DNA of 64,000 bases from Puffinus mauretanicus (Eukaryota > Chordata > Aves > Procellariiformes > Procellariidae), in NCBI GenBank assembly GCA_023333565.1, contig JAJKFH010003075.1, positions 372,001 to 436,000 on the forward strand, written 5' to 3'. The position numbers were made by a program, and so were the translations under genes. The notes beneath the pieces are model-generated. The model had not been told where the DNA came from. It did no database searches and worked only from the letters and a program-made list of their open reading frames with translations. Every line of letters begins with the position of its first letter. The stretch's first letter is position 1. Below are positions 1 to 12,440 of the stretch, in pieces.

Positions 1-3000
1 GCATCCATCCTCAGGGAGTCTCACAGAGCGTGTCTGTGTCGGGTGAACATAACTCGCTCCCGTTGCCTTCAGTGTGCCTCTCCCAGTTCATGCGAGGTAA
101 CGGTCAGACCCATGCAGTGTATTAGACTTCCCCCCATCCAATAATATCATTAAATGAGGAAGAGGAGAGCCGAAGTGCCTCAGGAGGGAGAAGTGATTTA
201 ATAGCTCCTGCACTATGCCTTCTGTGCATTTAATCAATGGATGATGTTTATCGCTGCTGGTGATCTGGGGCCATCCTGCTCCTCCTGCCTAGCAGGTACA
301 TCCCTGGGCTTGGGAGCGAGTGTTTTCAGTAGGGGGGAGAGTTTTTTGCCACAGGATATTGATGTCCCCCAGTGCCCCTCTTTGCCTCCTGCATGCTTGT
401 CCACAGCTCGACCCACTCACTAACTGAAATACGGGTGAGGAGGGTCCTACTGAATATCTACAGCCCCTCTGGTAGCTGGAAAGAGCTGGGAGAGAGCTTT
501 TAATTGCTTCCATTTCTCAGAAAAATAGCTCTTTTGTTTTTACTGAAGCCTTATCTGACGGTTTTGAAGCATGAGGTTTATTTTCCTCCTGCTCCACCTC
601 CTCACTCTGAGCTAGTGGCTTCAGCACTGCTAGCATAAATAAAGCCGCCTTTTCGCTCCTCTCAGCCTGCTCTCATCCCCTCCAGCTTGCTTGTGCCCTG
701 TGGCACAGCCTCCACGATGGCTCAGGGCACCTGCTCACGCTTCCCCAGCCCTTGCGAGCAGCAGGAGAGGGACCAGACACCCTGTGGCTTTCTGTGCTCA
801 TCTTGACCAGACTTCAGCAAACAACACCCTTGCATTGCAATGTCATCTTGTCTGAGTTAAATAAGGGAGAATTTCAAACTAATAAATAATAAATTGATCA
901 GCACAAGTGGTGTAACGGGCGCTCATTTGCTCACTATCGGGTTCATCTGGCTTTCCCTTTTTTTGTTCTTTGGTTTGCAAGGCAGAGTGGGACTTGTAGC
1001 AGAGACACCAGAAGGTGTCAGGCGTGATGCTGGGTTGTCCTGCAGCTGGAGGAGAAGCACTTACGAGTCTGGGCACTGGGACAGCTGGGTGCTTAGACCG
1101 GCTCAGGCATCAGTGTTGGCCGGCTGGTCTGGTCAAACAATTGATGCTGGCACTTATCTCTGAAACCTGAGAATGTGTTGGTTTGTTTCAAGCTGCTGTG
1201 GGCTCTGCAGGGCCTTGCTGCACTGACTCGTTTGGGCTTTTTTCCTTCGGGACTATGAGGAGAAGGGTCTCCCCATGTCCCCTGCCCCTGGGGGTCTCTG
1301 TGGGTCTAGGTCCCTGTTGGTGCTGCAGGGATGGGGCTCGGTGCAGGGATGGCACGCATCTCCTCACTTGCCACTAGCACACCCCTTGCATAGTTGCTGC
1401 CTGTCAGCTTGGCAAAGGCATGAGTTTTTTTTTCTCCCAGCTAAACTCCTGTTGAAGCTGGTTTAGGTGCAGGTGGGCTGAGGTGGTGATTCCTAGCAGT
1501 GGTGCGAAGGATTACTTCCTAGGTGGTGGCAGGTAACCTGAGCTCACCTAGCCATGGGGAGCCAGCTGCTGTCCGGCGGGTGCTATCAGCTGCTAAGACC
1601 TATTTACTGAAATATTCGAAGGCTGGAGCCACAGTGCTGGCACATGAAAAGATCCTGCTCCGATTATTTATTAATAATATATAAAAGAAAAAAAAGCAAG
1701 ACAACATTTTTCCTAAAAGTTGCTGCTGGCAAATAAACAAGGTGATGGGCTTCAGGTCTCTCTTCTGGCTGGGAACTGCTCTGTGCTCTGCGGTGGGGGC
1801 ACCTGTGTAGGGAAGGGTCTGTACAGGCGGGGAAGATGCTGGGACTTCTTTGTGGGACTTTTTTGATATTAGAGTTCACCAGGAGGTGGGGGAGAAAAAC
1901 CCCAAACAAACCACAGAAGGACATTGGTTGAGTCATTGTGTGAGTGTGCAGATTTAAAGAAAACTCATCCAGATGCTTTCTGCTCCAGAGTTTTAAAACT
2001 AAGGGGTTGACTGAGCTAACACCTTAACTAATTCTCCCCTTTTCTTTTGAACTGACTAAGGATGCTACTCCTTGTTTGCCCCACTGCCTAGGAAGGTCCA
2101 GGTGGTGGCCGGAGTGCAGGTTTTATGTCCCAAGTCTTGCTTGTATTTGAGCCTGGGATCTGAATGTCTCCCAAGTAACCAGGCTAGGTTGTGCGTGAGC
2201 CTGGGTGGTGAAGGCGATGGGACTTAGGGAGGCACAACAACCTGTGGCTCAGAGGATGGTGTGCTTGTGTTGACTTGCAGATCCGTAGTAGCTGCATGCT
2301 GGCATGGGAAATCTGGCCCTTTCTGAGGGTTCTCGCAGTATTGGTGTGCTCAAGAAAGCCTACTTGTTAATAGAGCCATACTGGTTTATCCCAATGGCCT
2401 GTCACCCCCGAAGCATGTTGTATGATTCAGGCCCAATTCTTCTCTCACAACTTTGACCTAAACCAGGTCTGAGGGAGACATGCTGTACCAACCCATTCCC
2501 GTGAGACCCTGGTGGAGCTCCAGGTATTGTCCTTGTGCATTTCCTGGGAGAGGGGGAAGAGGAGGGATACTGGGGCAAGAGGTGGCCAGCCAGAAGATTA
2601 GTTTCCCTCTTGTGTGATTTCCAAGCAGTTCTGCATCCCTCAGTGGTGTTTTTCTGCTGCTTTGATTTACGTGAAGATCTGGGATCGGGAGGCCACCGAG
2701 CTTTCGTTACAGCTGCTTTTGCCCTCTCCTGCTCTGTGCTGCTCTGTATTGTGGCACATAATTTACTCCCTGACTCTCCATCCTGCAGTTACAGTCCCAG
2801 CTCAAAAGTGTGATTACAGCTGCGGCATTGCTGTGTCATTGCCTTTTATTTGCCACAATACAGCTCTCCTTGGGCAGAGCAAAAAGGAAAAGAAATAATA
2901 ATGATGCATGGATGGAGGGGAAGATCTGACGTGCGTTTCCAGCCCGTTTGCCGTGTATTTCATCTCGGGTGGGGACTCTCATTAACTAGTCACTCAGCAG

Positions 3001-5840
3001 AAGCAACATGTGCCTAAAGGTTAATTTCCCCAGCGGTTGTTGCTGGGTTATTTGATGGTGGGTAATTTCCGTCCTCAAAAGATTCTTTTACTCCTACCTA
3101 GTATTTAATGAGATTAAATTGCAACTTCTCTGAGACCTCGTGGCAGAAGTGTGTATGTGTGGCAGGTGGCCACCAAAGCTTTGTGTGGACTTAATAGAAA
3201 GGCACTCGGGGAGCAGAGAGAAAACCCTTTCATAATGAGTGGGAAAAATAGTGGTGATGTTTGAAAGCTTCATAGGTGTTAATAAAAGATACTGCTTTTT
3301 CAGTTACACAGAATGGTAAATACAATGGACTTCTGCAAGAATCTGTCTGTAGGACACAAATTATTGTAACATGACTTTGATATACACAGGATGCTCCTTT
3401 TAAGGCCTGGAGCAAGGTGACCTTTTAAATGAGGTGACTGTGGGCTCAGTTTTCCAGTTGATATAACGGTGCTAGGCCCCAGCCCCATTCTGACCTTGCA
3501 GTGTATTTATAATCTTTAATTCTACCGATGGTGTGACGTTTTTCTTGCAGAAGCTAGTCCTAATGCAATAGCGACCCAGCAAGATCACTGAAGGCCATAG
3601 AGCTATTTCTGTTCTGTGTTGGTGTAGTTGGTATCGGGGTGAGCTTTGACAATTGCTGCAGGGTGCTCATGTTTGATGTAGGTGGGGCAGCAGATGGGCA
3701 GAGGTGGGCGCACATAGCCATGGCTGGGTGAGGGGTTGTGTGCGTGGCAGGGCGATCTGTGCTCTGCTTTGCATGCTTGTCCAGACTTACTGTTGTGCAG
3801 ATACTGAAGTGCACCTGGAGCTGGGCCCATAGTGTTGTCCGTTCCTATACTCTCTAATACATTTTCTCCAGACTGCTAAAGCTGATGACATCTAGCACTG
3901 AATGCAATTAAATATGTTTGACATTGAACCGAAAAGCTTCCCTGTGGCTGTTCTGAAAGATTTTTGCCAATGTGTTTTTCATGCATTTTTTTTGTACAGA
4001 GGCTTAACTCCTTGCTTTTGACCTCAGATTCTGGGCAGTTCACAAATCTCTTACTAGTGGGTTCCTGTATTCACCTGGAGGGCAAAAGTTTGAATATGTG
4101 AAACTCAACAAGCACCAGATAGATGAAGTATCCCCGTGAGAAAATGCTTTAGAGACAGATGAGAGCTCCCGGATGCTTTTCCTGCATCTCTGTAGACAGA
4201 AGAGGTGAAATGCGGGGTGCGGGTCAGGAGGGTCAGCATTCCGGGGAGTTGCACTGGTGGTGAGGTGGGGTGTCAGGCTGGGCAGAACCAGAACTGAGCC
4301 TGAATTGTGTTTTACAGTATTGCTACAAAGGCTCTTTGTGTTCTCAGTTTCCCAGCAGCTGTCGGGCAGCTGTGCTATGCAGACAGGGGAGGAAGACCGG
4401 CTGCAGTAACATCCCAGGGCATCTCAGCTGTGCAGAGGCTCTTGTTTCACTGCTGTTAAAGACCTCCTTCTTGGGCATGGGGTGGCGGGAGGAGGGGATG
4501 CTGGAGATCCCCAGAGCAGGATCCTGGTCTGAGCCAGTCCCTGTGGTTCCAGTGGGGACCGACCCCACTCCTCCATTCTTCAGGCTGCCCTGACGCTATC
4601 CTGGCAGCGCTGCCCCTCAGGCTGGTGTATTTCATAGTGGCACTGCCCTGGCCGACCGCCTTGACCGTGTCTGCCTCCAGGGATGGCTCCGGGGTTACGG
4701 CAGGTGCCTCTGGCTGGCGTAACCCCAGGCTGGAGCGTCTTGCTGCAGCCTTTTCTGGTCATCCCTCCTCCATTCCCCAGGCATGGGTGGGGGCCTCAGC
4801 GGCAGAGGGGAAGGACGCCTGCTGTCCCAGGGGCCGGGTGTCAGCATGTGGAGCCAGGGTGCGTTTCAGCTGTCCAGGGATTAGCAGCAGGGAGTCGCGT
4901 GCAACGTAGGTGCTGACGCAAACTCACTTGCGTGAGGGAATCTCAGTCTCTCTTCCCCCTGGCACAGGTCAGCAGTCTCCCGAGGACATGACCTGGGACC
5001 CGTGTGTAGTTATCCTCTGAGATCACCTACTACGCTGTTATGGAGTTTGGCCCTGGCCTCTGCACGTGGTGCATTTGAAATGGCCAGCCAGTGATTCAGG
5101 GGACATGTTTTGCTTTTTAAAAGCGTTTGTTCCTGACCTTGCGTGGACCGGTGGTGGACTTGGCAGTGTTAGGTTAACCGTTGTACTTGATGATCTTAAA
5201 GGGCTTTTCCTATCTAAATGATTCTATGATTCTACGTCTCTGTGCTTATCAAATTAATTATCCACCTGGGAGCTTTACTTTGTTTGTCTCAGCAATGTGT
5301 TACAAGGGTAACATGCAAAAACATTCTTGTATGAGGATTGGCCGTGCCGAGGGCCAGTTTACAGATGGAAAGGCAGACTGTCGCTCTGGAGAGCAATAAA
5401 TTCAGATTTTTTGTGCTGTTTGAAGATGTGGGAAAATGAGGATCTGAGTCGTACCAAGCTCCAGCATGAAATGGAGGGAAACTTGTTCCCTATTAAGAGC
5501 ATGGGAGTTTGATGTTGGTGTCAAATGGGGGAGTTCCCACTGGGGAGAGTGGTCTCTCATCTGGCGTGCTGACCCAAATACTGTTGTGGTTTTTTTCTTC
5601 GCCCCAAGCGTGGTTAAAAGTCAGGCCCTTCCCTGCCTGAACCATTGCATCTTATTCTCCAAGCAGTGAAATGGGCTTTGGCAGCATTGGCTGTTTCTGG
5701 GGCACAGTGAGAATAAATTTGTGTTTGCAAGAAAGCACTTGTCCTGGCAGTTAAAAAAAAACTGCTTAAGATGTCTTACAGGTGTAATTGTGCGTGCTCC
5801 CTTCCCAGCGCCATTGTTGCCTTGACGCAGTGCACACCAG
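1..5840 (+). other. VASH2: VASH2 intron (3' part), no exon seen
   Basis: This stretch lies upstream of the first VASH2 exon in the window. I looked for the preceding vasohibin exons, in particular the segment with the catalytic Cys (IKCLEAVILG) and the YNHTGTQFFEI segment, and saw neither, so the 5' exons probably lie left of the window. The open frames here are short, overlap on both strands and match nothing I recognise. Contents are unique intronic DNA of moderate GC plus one CR1 3' end at 5145-5235. That it is all intron of VASH2 is an inference from synteny and from the acceptor at 5840/5841. Confidence 0.7.
5145..5235 (+). mobile_element. CR1 LINE 3' end fragment
   Basis: The stretch reads GGACTTGGCAGTGTTAGGTTAAC, then TTGATGATCTTAAAGG, and ends in ATTCTATGATTCT. 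This is the characteristic 3' untranslated end of avian CR1 LINEs, including the tail repeat of ATTCTATG. Only the last 90 bases or so are recognisable, so it is a 5'-truncated copy, as is usual for CR1. The left boundary is uncertain. Confidence 0.85.
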
Positions 5841-6222
5841 ATACTTAACCAACGGGCAGCCCTCCGTGGAACGATTCCCCATCAGCTTTAAAACCCACTT
5901 CTCAGGGAACTATTTTCATCATGTGGTGCTCGGGATTTACTGCAACGGCCGGTACGGCTCGCTGGGCATGAGCAGACGATCAGATCTGATGGACAAACCT
6001 CTAACTTACCGAACTCTGAGCGACCTCATCTTTGAATTTGAAGACTCCTATAAAAAGTACTTGCATTCAGTCAAAAAAGTAAAAATCGGATTGTATGTCC
6101 CGCACGAGCCGCACAGCTTTCAGCCCATCGAGTGGAAACAGCTAGTCCTCAATGTATCCAAAATGATGCGCACAGAAGTCAGGAAGGAGCTGGAGAAGTT
6201 TGCCAGGGATATGAGGATGAAG
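5841..6222 (+). CDS. VASH2: VASH2 catalytic-core exon
   Basis: The acceptor CACACCAG is followed by ATACTTAACC. The first base completes an Ile codon (AT+A), then YLTNGQPSVERFPISFKTHF follows in frame. The exon ends RDMRMK with donor GTAGGT at 6223. It carries the catalytic His and Ser. The Met at 5788 is in the intron and is not a start. 127 full codons, ending in phase 0. Confidence 0.95.
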
Positions 6223-9200
6223 GTAGGTCCACATGCCTGGGCGGTGGCTGTGCCTAGTCCCATCCTGCAGAGGTCTTGCTCCATGTCAGCAGACTGACTC
6301 TGGCCTGAGATTAAGGTAGTATCAGGTGGGCTGGGGGTATGCTTACATCTATCTTGGTGGTTCTCCCACAGGGTTTGGTGTGTTTTCAAGCCCTTAGAGC
6401 TATTTTTTAGTTCAAAGATCTCCCCTTCAGCCTGGGAAACACTTGAGCCCATACTCATCCCTGGCCATCAAGGAGCTACTGCCCAGTTTGCTTTTCTCAC
6501 TGATCGCAGAAGAAGGTGGCTGGGAAGAGCCAGTGTGCCTGGAGCTGGTGGGGTGGGTGGCCTGATCGCAGGTAGTGATCTCTGCTCTTTGCACCTGAGC
6601 TGCCAGGGGTACCATAGGGCAGACGTGTCAGTGGTTGCTTCTACTTGCAGGGCATGCTGGTGGGCTTCCCCTGCGCCCCCTGATGCCCACCACCCTCAGC
6701 TAAATCACAAAGCAGGTTATATGGGAAGGGTGAGGAAAGCGAGTCTGTGACAGGCTGGTGCTTCCCCGCTGGCTGGTTGGACTGAAGAGCCTGGAGGGAA
6801 ACGACGGGGAGACAGGGCAGGCTGCCAGGGGGCTGGAGGGTTTGGCTGCCCTTATGGATGAGGGGTGTCCCTGACCGTGCCTCCAGGGCCAATGTGGGCA
6901 AGGAGCTGGTTGTGGTCATGGTGGAAGGTGATTTGGTGCCTTTCCAGCCTGCTGCTGGCAGCGGGAGCAGAGCAGGTGTGTTGCTAAGTATGGGGCTGGC
7001 TCTTATGGAAAGGCATGCGGCATCGCGTCCAAGTTATTCTGGATTCCCGTCCCCTGCCCTGCTGAAGAATGGCTCCTACGTAGCAGCCGTGTGCCTTTTT
7101 GGCTGAGGCACCTGCCCACTCACCCTGACCTTGAGGTGAGTGTCGCCAGTAGCATCGTAGCCCCTACGTCCTGCTGCCACCTCTCCTGCCCTGCCAAGGA
7201 GTTTTGAGGGCCAACTGGTACCATACTGTCACCTTAAGCATATGTGCTTGATTATAGATGTAGTGAAGCTTTTTGTCCCCTTCTTCTCTATTCATGCACT
7301 TCTAATATGATCTAGAGAACAAACAGCTAAATCAGGCTCTAGTTGAAGACATCCATATGGGTGAATGATTTACTGAACTTACTACTTGCTTTTGATAGAG
7401 GGGACCAGCTCTGTGTGTGTGCTGAGCTGTGACATTGGGTCCAGTCCTTGTAAATATCTCAAGGCCAGGACCACAGCCCTGAACCCTTGAAGGCTGAAAG
7501 CCCTGCATCTGACTCTTCCCTTGAGTTAATTCAGAATTTGACCCACTTGATTCAGAGGGCTCCCGTTGTGAGGGGGCTGACACTGGAGGATCAGGTCTTA
7601 AAAATAGCCTGGAGTGTGAGTGTCATGCTGATGGACTAAGGTTGGAGAGCCTGGGGGATGCGGGCAAGTGTGCAAATGGACAGGAGAGCTACTGACAAGT
7701 TCCACTGTCGCACAGAGTTCAACTGCCAGCCTGGGAGACGATCACCTCTGTTTGCAGAGAGGAAAGCTGGAGAGGACGATTTGGCTGCATGAGTTTCCTT
7801 CAGCTGATGCTCAAAGCCATTTTTCTTATCCCTTGGTGTTGCCAGCTCTGAAGAAAGCTGTGGATGAGACCTTTTTTTTCAGTATTTAGCTGGGAATTGA
7901 ATTGGTGACACCAACTAATTTTTGCAGAGAACCCCTGAACAGCTGTCACATGATAACAGCTTTGGATTCCTCTTAACCTGGGCAGGGTTTGAATAAGCCC
8001 CAAGGACTGAAGACTCTTTGTGTGCTGTCCCCGCTACTGTGTGAGGCCCTTTATTTTTTATTTTCAGTGAATCATTGCCTTTATTGAATGCCTTTTCCTT
8101 CCCTCCTCCATCTCTCGCAGATTCTGAAACCCTCAAGTGCCCATTCTCCAATGAAAGAGAGATCACGGGGTAAGTCGTTGTCCCCGCGCCGAAGGCAAGC
8201 CAGCCCTCAGAGACGGGCGTGCAGAAGAGACAAATCGTGAGTATTCCTGCTGCCATCACTGGTGGGTCAGAAGCTGAGGGTGATGACATATTATTTTGCT
8301 GTACAAAACTTATATGCTCACTGGCATATATAGGAAAACTGCACCAGGTATCTTGCTTGCCTGAGAGGCTCCAGAAGCTGCTGGTACTGCTGATGTCCAG
8401 GCATTGCTGTGCTTACTGCTGCCTGATGGCCCCTCTGTGTGGTGTCCTTGGAGGCCCCAATGGCCTTTGCTTGGTTCAGCTTGGTGTTGGATGACTGTGG
8501 AAGTGTGGGTTTCCCCTTTTATTTTTTCAGTCTTTATGCAGTCCACTTTCTGGAGAAACAAAGAACCTAGCTTGGGGTGCAGGGGACCTGTACAGGAGGG
8601 AAAGTAGTCTGATCACATTTAAGAGTGTTCAGACATAGGTATTAAAACCAGGAGGGTGTATCTGCTAGCGGTGGTGGGGTACCCTGCTGTCATGGTCACT
8701 CAGACAGAAATTGGATTCTCTGTGATGAGCCTTTGTATGGAGCTGTTCTGATGGAGTGGTTTTCGCTGAGGGCTGTCTGACTTGCAGGAAAAAGTAAACC
8801 TTTTCTCTTTTTGCCAAAGTGGAAACATCACTTGCATTGTATTCTTTGATTTTAATCGGCTTAAAGAAATCCAGACCACTTCCCTCATGCGTCATAGCTA
8901 ATAGTTTTTCTTAAACTGTGCGGGGAAGGATGGACTAACTGCATGCGATACCTCTAAATGGGTAAAACTGATCATCCAGATCACAGGCCTTTTACAGCCA
9001 CTGGCAATTCAGACTCCCAATACCTTAGATGTGGAAGAGCTGAGTTTTAGCTGTACTGCTTCATGCCAGGAAGCTGACGACTGTGAAAGCCTATACGTAA
9101 CCCAGATTAGTCACATATTTATGATCATCGCTTTTTAAATAGGCTCCCAGACTACTGTCTCAGCACTTATTTATTTATTTTAAAGCAGCTAACAAAGACA

Positions 9201-12200
9201 TTAGACTAACCTTCTAAAGATAACTTCAAGATACTTTAGCAGAAGGTGATTTCACAGCAGGCTTTTATTTTTACATGTGAATTCACACTCAGTCCACGAT
9301 GCTGTACTTTGGGCTTCATCACGGGGAGCTCCTTGTTTAGTGCATGGATAATTATAGTTGTAATGGGCTCGGCTACTCCAGGCTTATTCACCTCTTAGAT
9401 TTGCTTTGAGGGATGGTTTCATCTTCGGGTTTCTGATAGTGCTTCTGCAGTTGCTGGAGTGGATCACGTACGTCTGGAGAGAAGAGTGAGTCTCGCTGGG
9501 CTTGGAGACTTGCCAGTTGGGTTGGTTTCCTGAGAGGGCTGCTGGGCACGTGGTTGTTCTGCAGTGGCTGGTTCCTCCTTGGCAGCTTTGCTTTTTCAGG
9601 ACAGGAAGACAAGGGAAGTACTGGTGGCCGTGCAGTGGCTTCAGCACCTGTTACCTGCTTAGTGGTTCTGCTGTGTTGCTTGGTATCTGAAGTGAATTAT
9701 ATGTTATTCTAAAGTAAACCCAGGGTCACTACGATACAAGTTCCAGGACCCAGCTATATAGCATGATGCGGGGAACAGGAGATCGAGAGCAGACTCCACA
9801 CGAGACCTTCATCTGTGCTCTGGCAGAAGGCGTTGAAGCATCTCGGAGCATCTCAGAGCTCTTGCAGCACGTGCTTTGTAGCTGCGTGACAGCCCTGTGG
9901 GTCCTGCACAGCCCCCTCGCAAGCCTGGCCAGTATGCTTGGAAGGAAAAGGGGAGTTAAGGAACTTTTGGCAGGTCCAGGGCCTTTGAGCAGACCCAAGA
10001 GGCTGCTTTCTGTTAGAAAAGTCATGCCAGGGAAAAGAACTGGGTTCTTGATGTTAAAATGATGCTTCTGTGCAGTGATGCTGGTGGCTTGAAGGCTGAC
10101 TATGCCTTTTGCCCCAGTGGGAGTGATGCCGCAGAGGAGTACGCTGCTGTAGGGAGTTCTCTGCTGGTGATAAAACCCTTTCATTTCCAAAATCGAGATC
10201 TGCTGGTTTCTGCAACAGGAGGTCTCTGAGATCTGAAGCTGGGGGAATGCCATTCCCTCATCAGGAATGAGCTGAGTGACACATACATGAATGACACATA
10301 CACGGGGCGAGAAATACAAGAGGGGAAATGGGGTATTTTCTTACGCGTGTTGATGATTCTTTGAGAACCTAGTTGTGGTGAGAGGCCTTTGTGTTACGCA
10401 CAGAAGAAGAAAGACTTTCAGGCTTGCTAGGCTTTAGGCTGAAATCCTAGCTAAAGAATGGCCGTGCTTATCAACACTGTGTTTTGTTTCTTTGTGGACC
10501 TCTCACATGCTGTAATTACAGCTTTTTAGAGCTTGCAGGGGAGGGGGAGAGAAGTGTTTGCTCTAGTGTGAGCTGGCAGGAGCTGAATAACACATTCATT
10601 TGAGAGGCTTCACCTGCTGATGACAAGCTGTTATTACAGCCTGGGTTTTGTCAACAATAAAATTATACGGGCCGGCTGGGAGAAATCTCCCAGTGAAAAA
10701 TATGTGAACTGGAATGTCTTTGGATTGTTTCTGAAAGACAAAGGCTGAAGCAGTACTTAAGGACAGAAGTGGATTTTACAGCCTCAACCCTTTAACTTCT
10801 CATCCTGGTTCCTTTCTAGTTTGTTAGGTAAATGCCGGTGGTAACCACTAGCGAGTCCACGATTTTAGCCTGGAAATACAGCTGCAAGGCAGATAGGGTA
10901 CATTGCAGGACACGGGTGGCAACGCGAGAAGCATTGTGTGCCTGTCTAGGAGACTGGTGTGTAGTCAAATTGCAGCTCATTAACTGAGCTATGGTAGCAG
11001 TCCGTGTGCTCTTAGCCCACAGCTGATGTGATCCTGCTAAGGGTGGCCAACAGACAGGATGAATGAAGAGGATATAGGGTGGTGTGAATCTGTCTGGTAA
11101 GTCTGAAGCTTTACTGTGTCCACTTGTCCATCCTCTGAAGTCCCAAAGCAGGAGGGTGCAGTAAATTGCAAGCCACTGTGCTGGAACAAGCAGCGCAGTG
11201 CTTCATCCTCAATAGAAGCGCTTGGAGCTGGAGGGGTGTGGGAGAGTTTGGAAGGCAGTGTCATGCGGCAGCCTGAAGCAATCTCTGCTCCTAAATGTCA
11301 GTTCACCAGACCTACTTCTTCTTAATTTCATACTGAGGCTTAACACATGCATGCTCTGTGAGTGTCATAGCAACACTGGCCTTGTGTGCTTCTGGCCTAA
11401 TTTAGCTGTTGAAAGGAAAATTCTGTTAGTCCATTATATTAGGATGTGCAAGGGGGCAGGATTATATTAGGATTATGTTATATTAGGATGTGCAAAATCG
11501 GGCAGATCCAGTGCAGACAACTCATGAATACTGTGTACCCAGCAGCTATGCACCGCTTATTCACGTGCTCATCGTCATGGCACTTTGGAGGTGCGATCTG
11601 ATGGGCCAGTACAGCAGAGGTCCCTTGCTTCAGAGGGGACGTTCAACGTCAGGTCATTTGCCAGCCAAGGTGAATAGGGGCTGCGGTGCCTCTGCTCCAA
11701 CAAATCCTTGCCTTTTCCTAAAACCCTGAAGAGAAACTTTACGGAGGACAGTCTGTAGCTACAAGCTAGAGAATTGTCCTGGAGTCGAAATGGGCATTTC
11801 ATCATGGGTGTGCAGTGACTCCCCATCTCTTTGGATAATCAGAGAAGGTAGAACCATTCAGGCATGCTTTAATTAAAACCGTATTCTGGCTTTAATTAAA
11901 AGGAGGGAGAGAGGGAGAAAAGGGTGGGGTGGGAAGAGGATCCCTGAATTTGAGGGAAGGAAGGAAGGAAGGACACTCTGGAATTTTCATACAGTGCATC
12001 TCTTGCTGATCTCCAACTCCTATGCAAGCTCCGAGGGATGCAGCTTATAACTTGTTTTCTGGCTAGTCAAATCCCACCTGCTCTGAGGAATAAAGTGGAA
12101 AAATCCTATCTATCTTACAATGACTTCTTCAGGTGCAATCTCTTCCTGCAAGTGACAGAGACCAGTGAAGACTCCTTCACTTCTGTGAACTACTTACAAA

Positions 12201-12403
12201 CTGAGACAAACACGAGGCAGGGTGCAGGGCAGTACGGCAGAGAAAATGATGGGGTTATTAATAGAGGTGCTTGGGTAAGTGGCAAAAAACCAGGTTGCAT
12301 TCAATGTGTGACTAGGCAGAAGAGCATTAGTTGTCCATAGCAATGTCCCCAGCTCTCAAATGCTGAGCAAATGCTCAGCAGACATCTGGTGTTGGCAGCT
12401 CTG

Positions 12404-12440
<37 letters not shown>

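Noticed and set aside
3560..4916. Several 60-107-codon frames on both strands in the left VASH2 intron
   Set aside because: Composition follows local GC content; none shows a domain, splice context or similarity to the missing VASH2 exons.
5788..5840. Met at 5788 as a start for the VASH2 frame
   Set aside because: The residues before YLTNGQ do not match vasohibin, which has CLEAVILGI there, and a good acceptor lies at 5840/5841.
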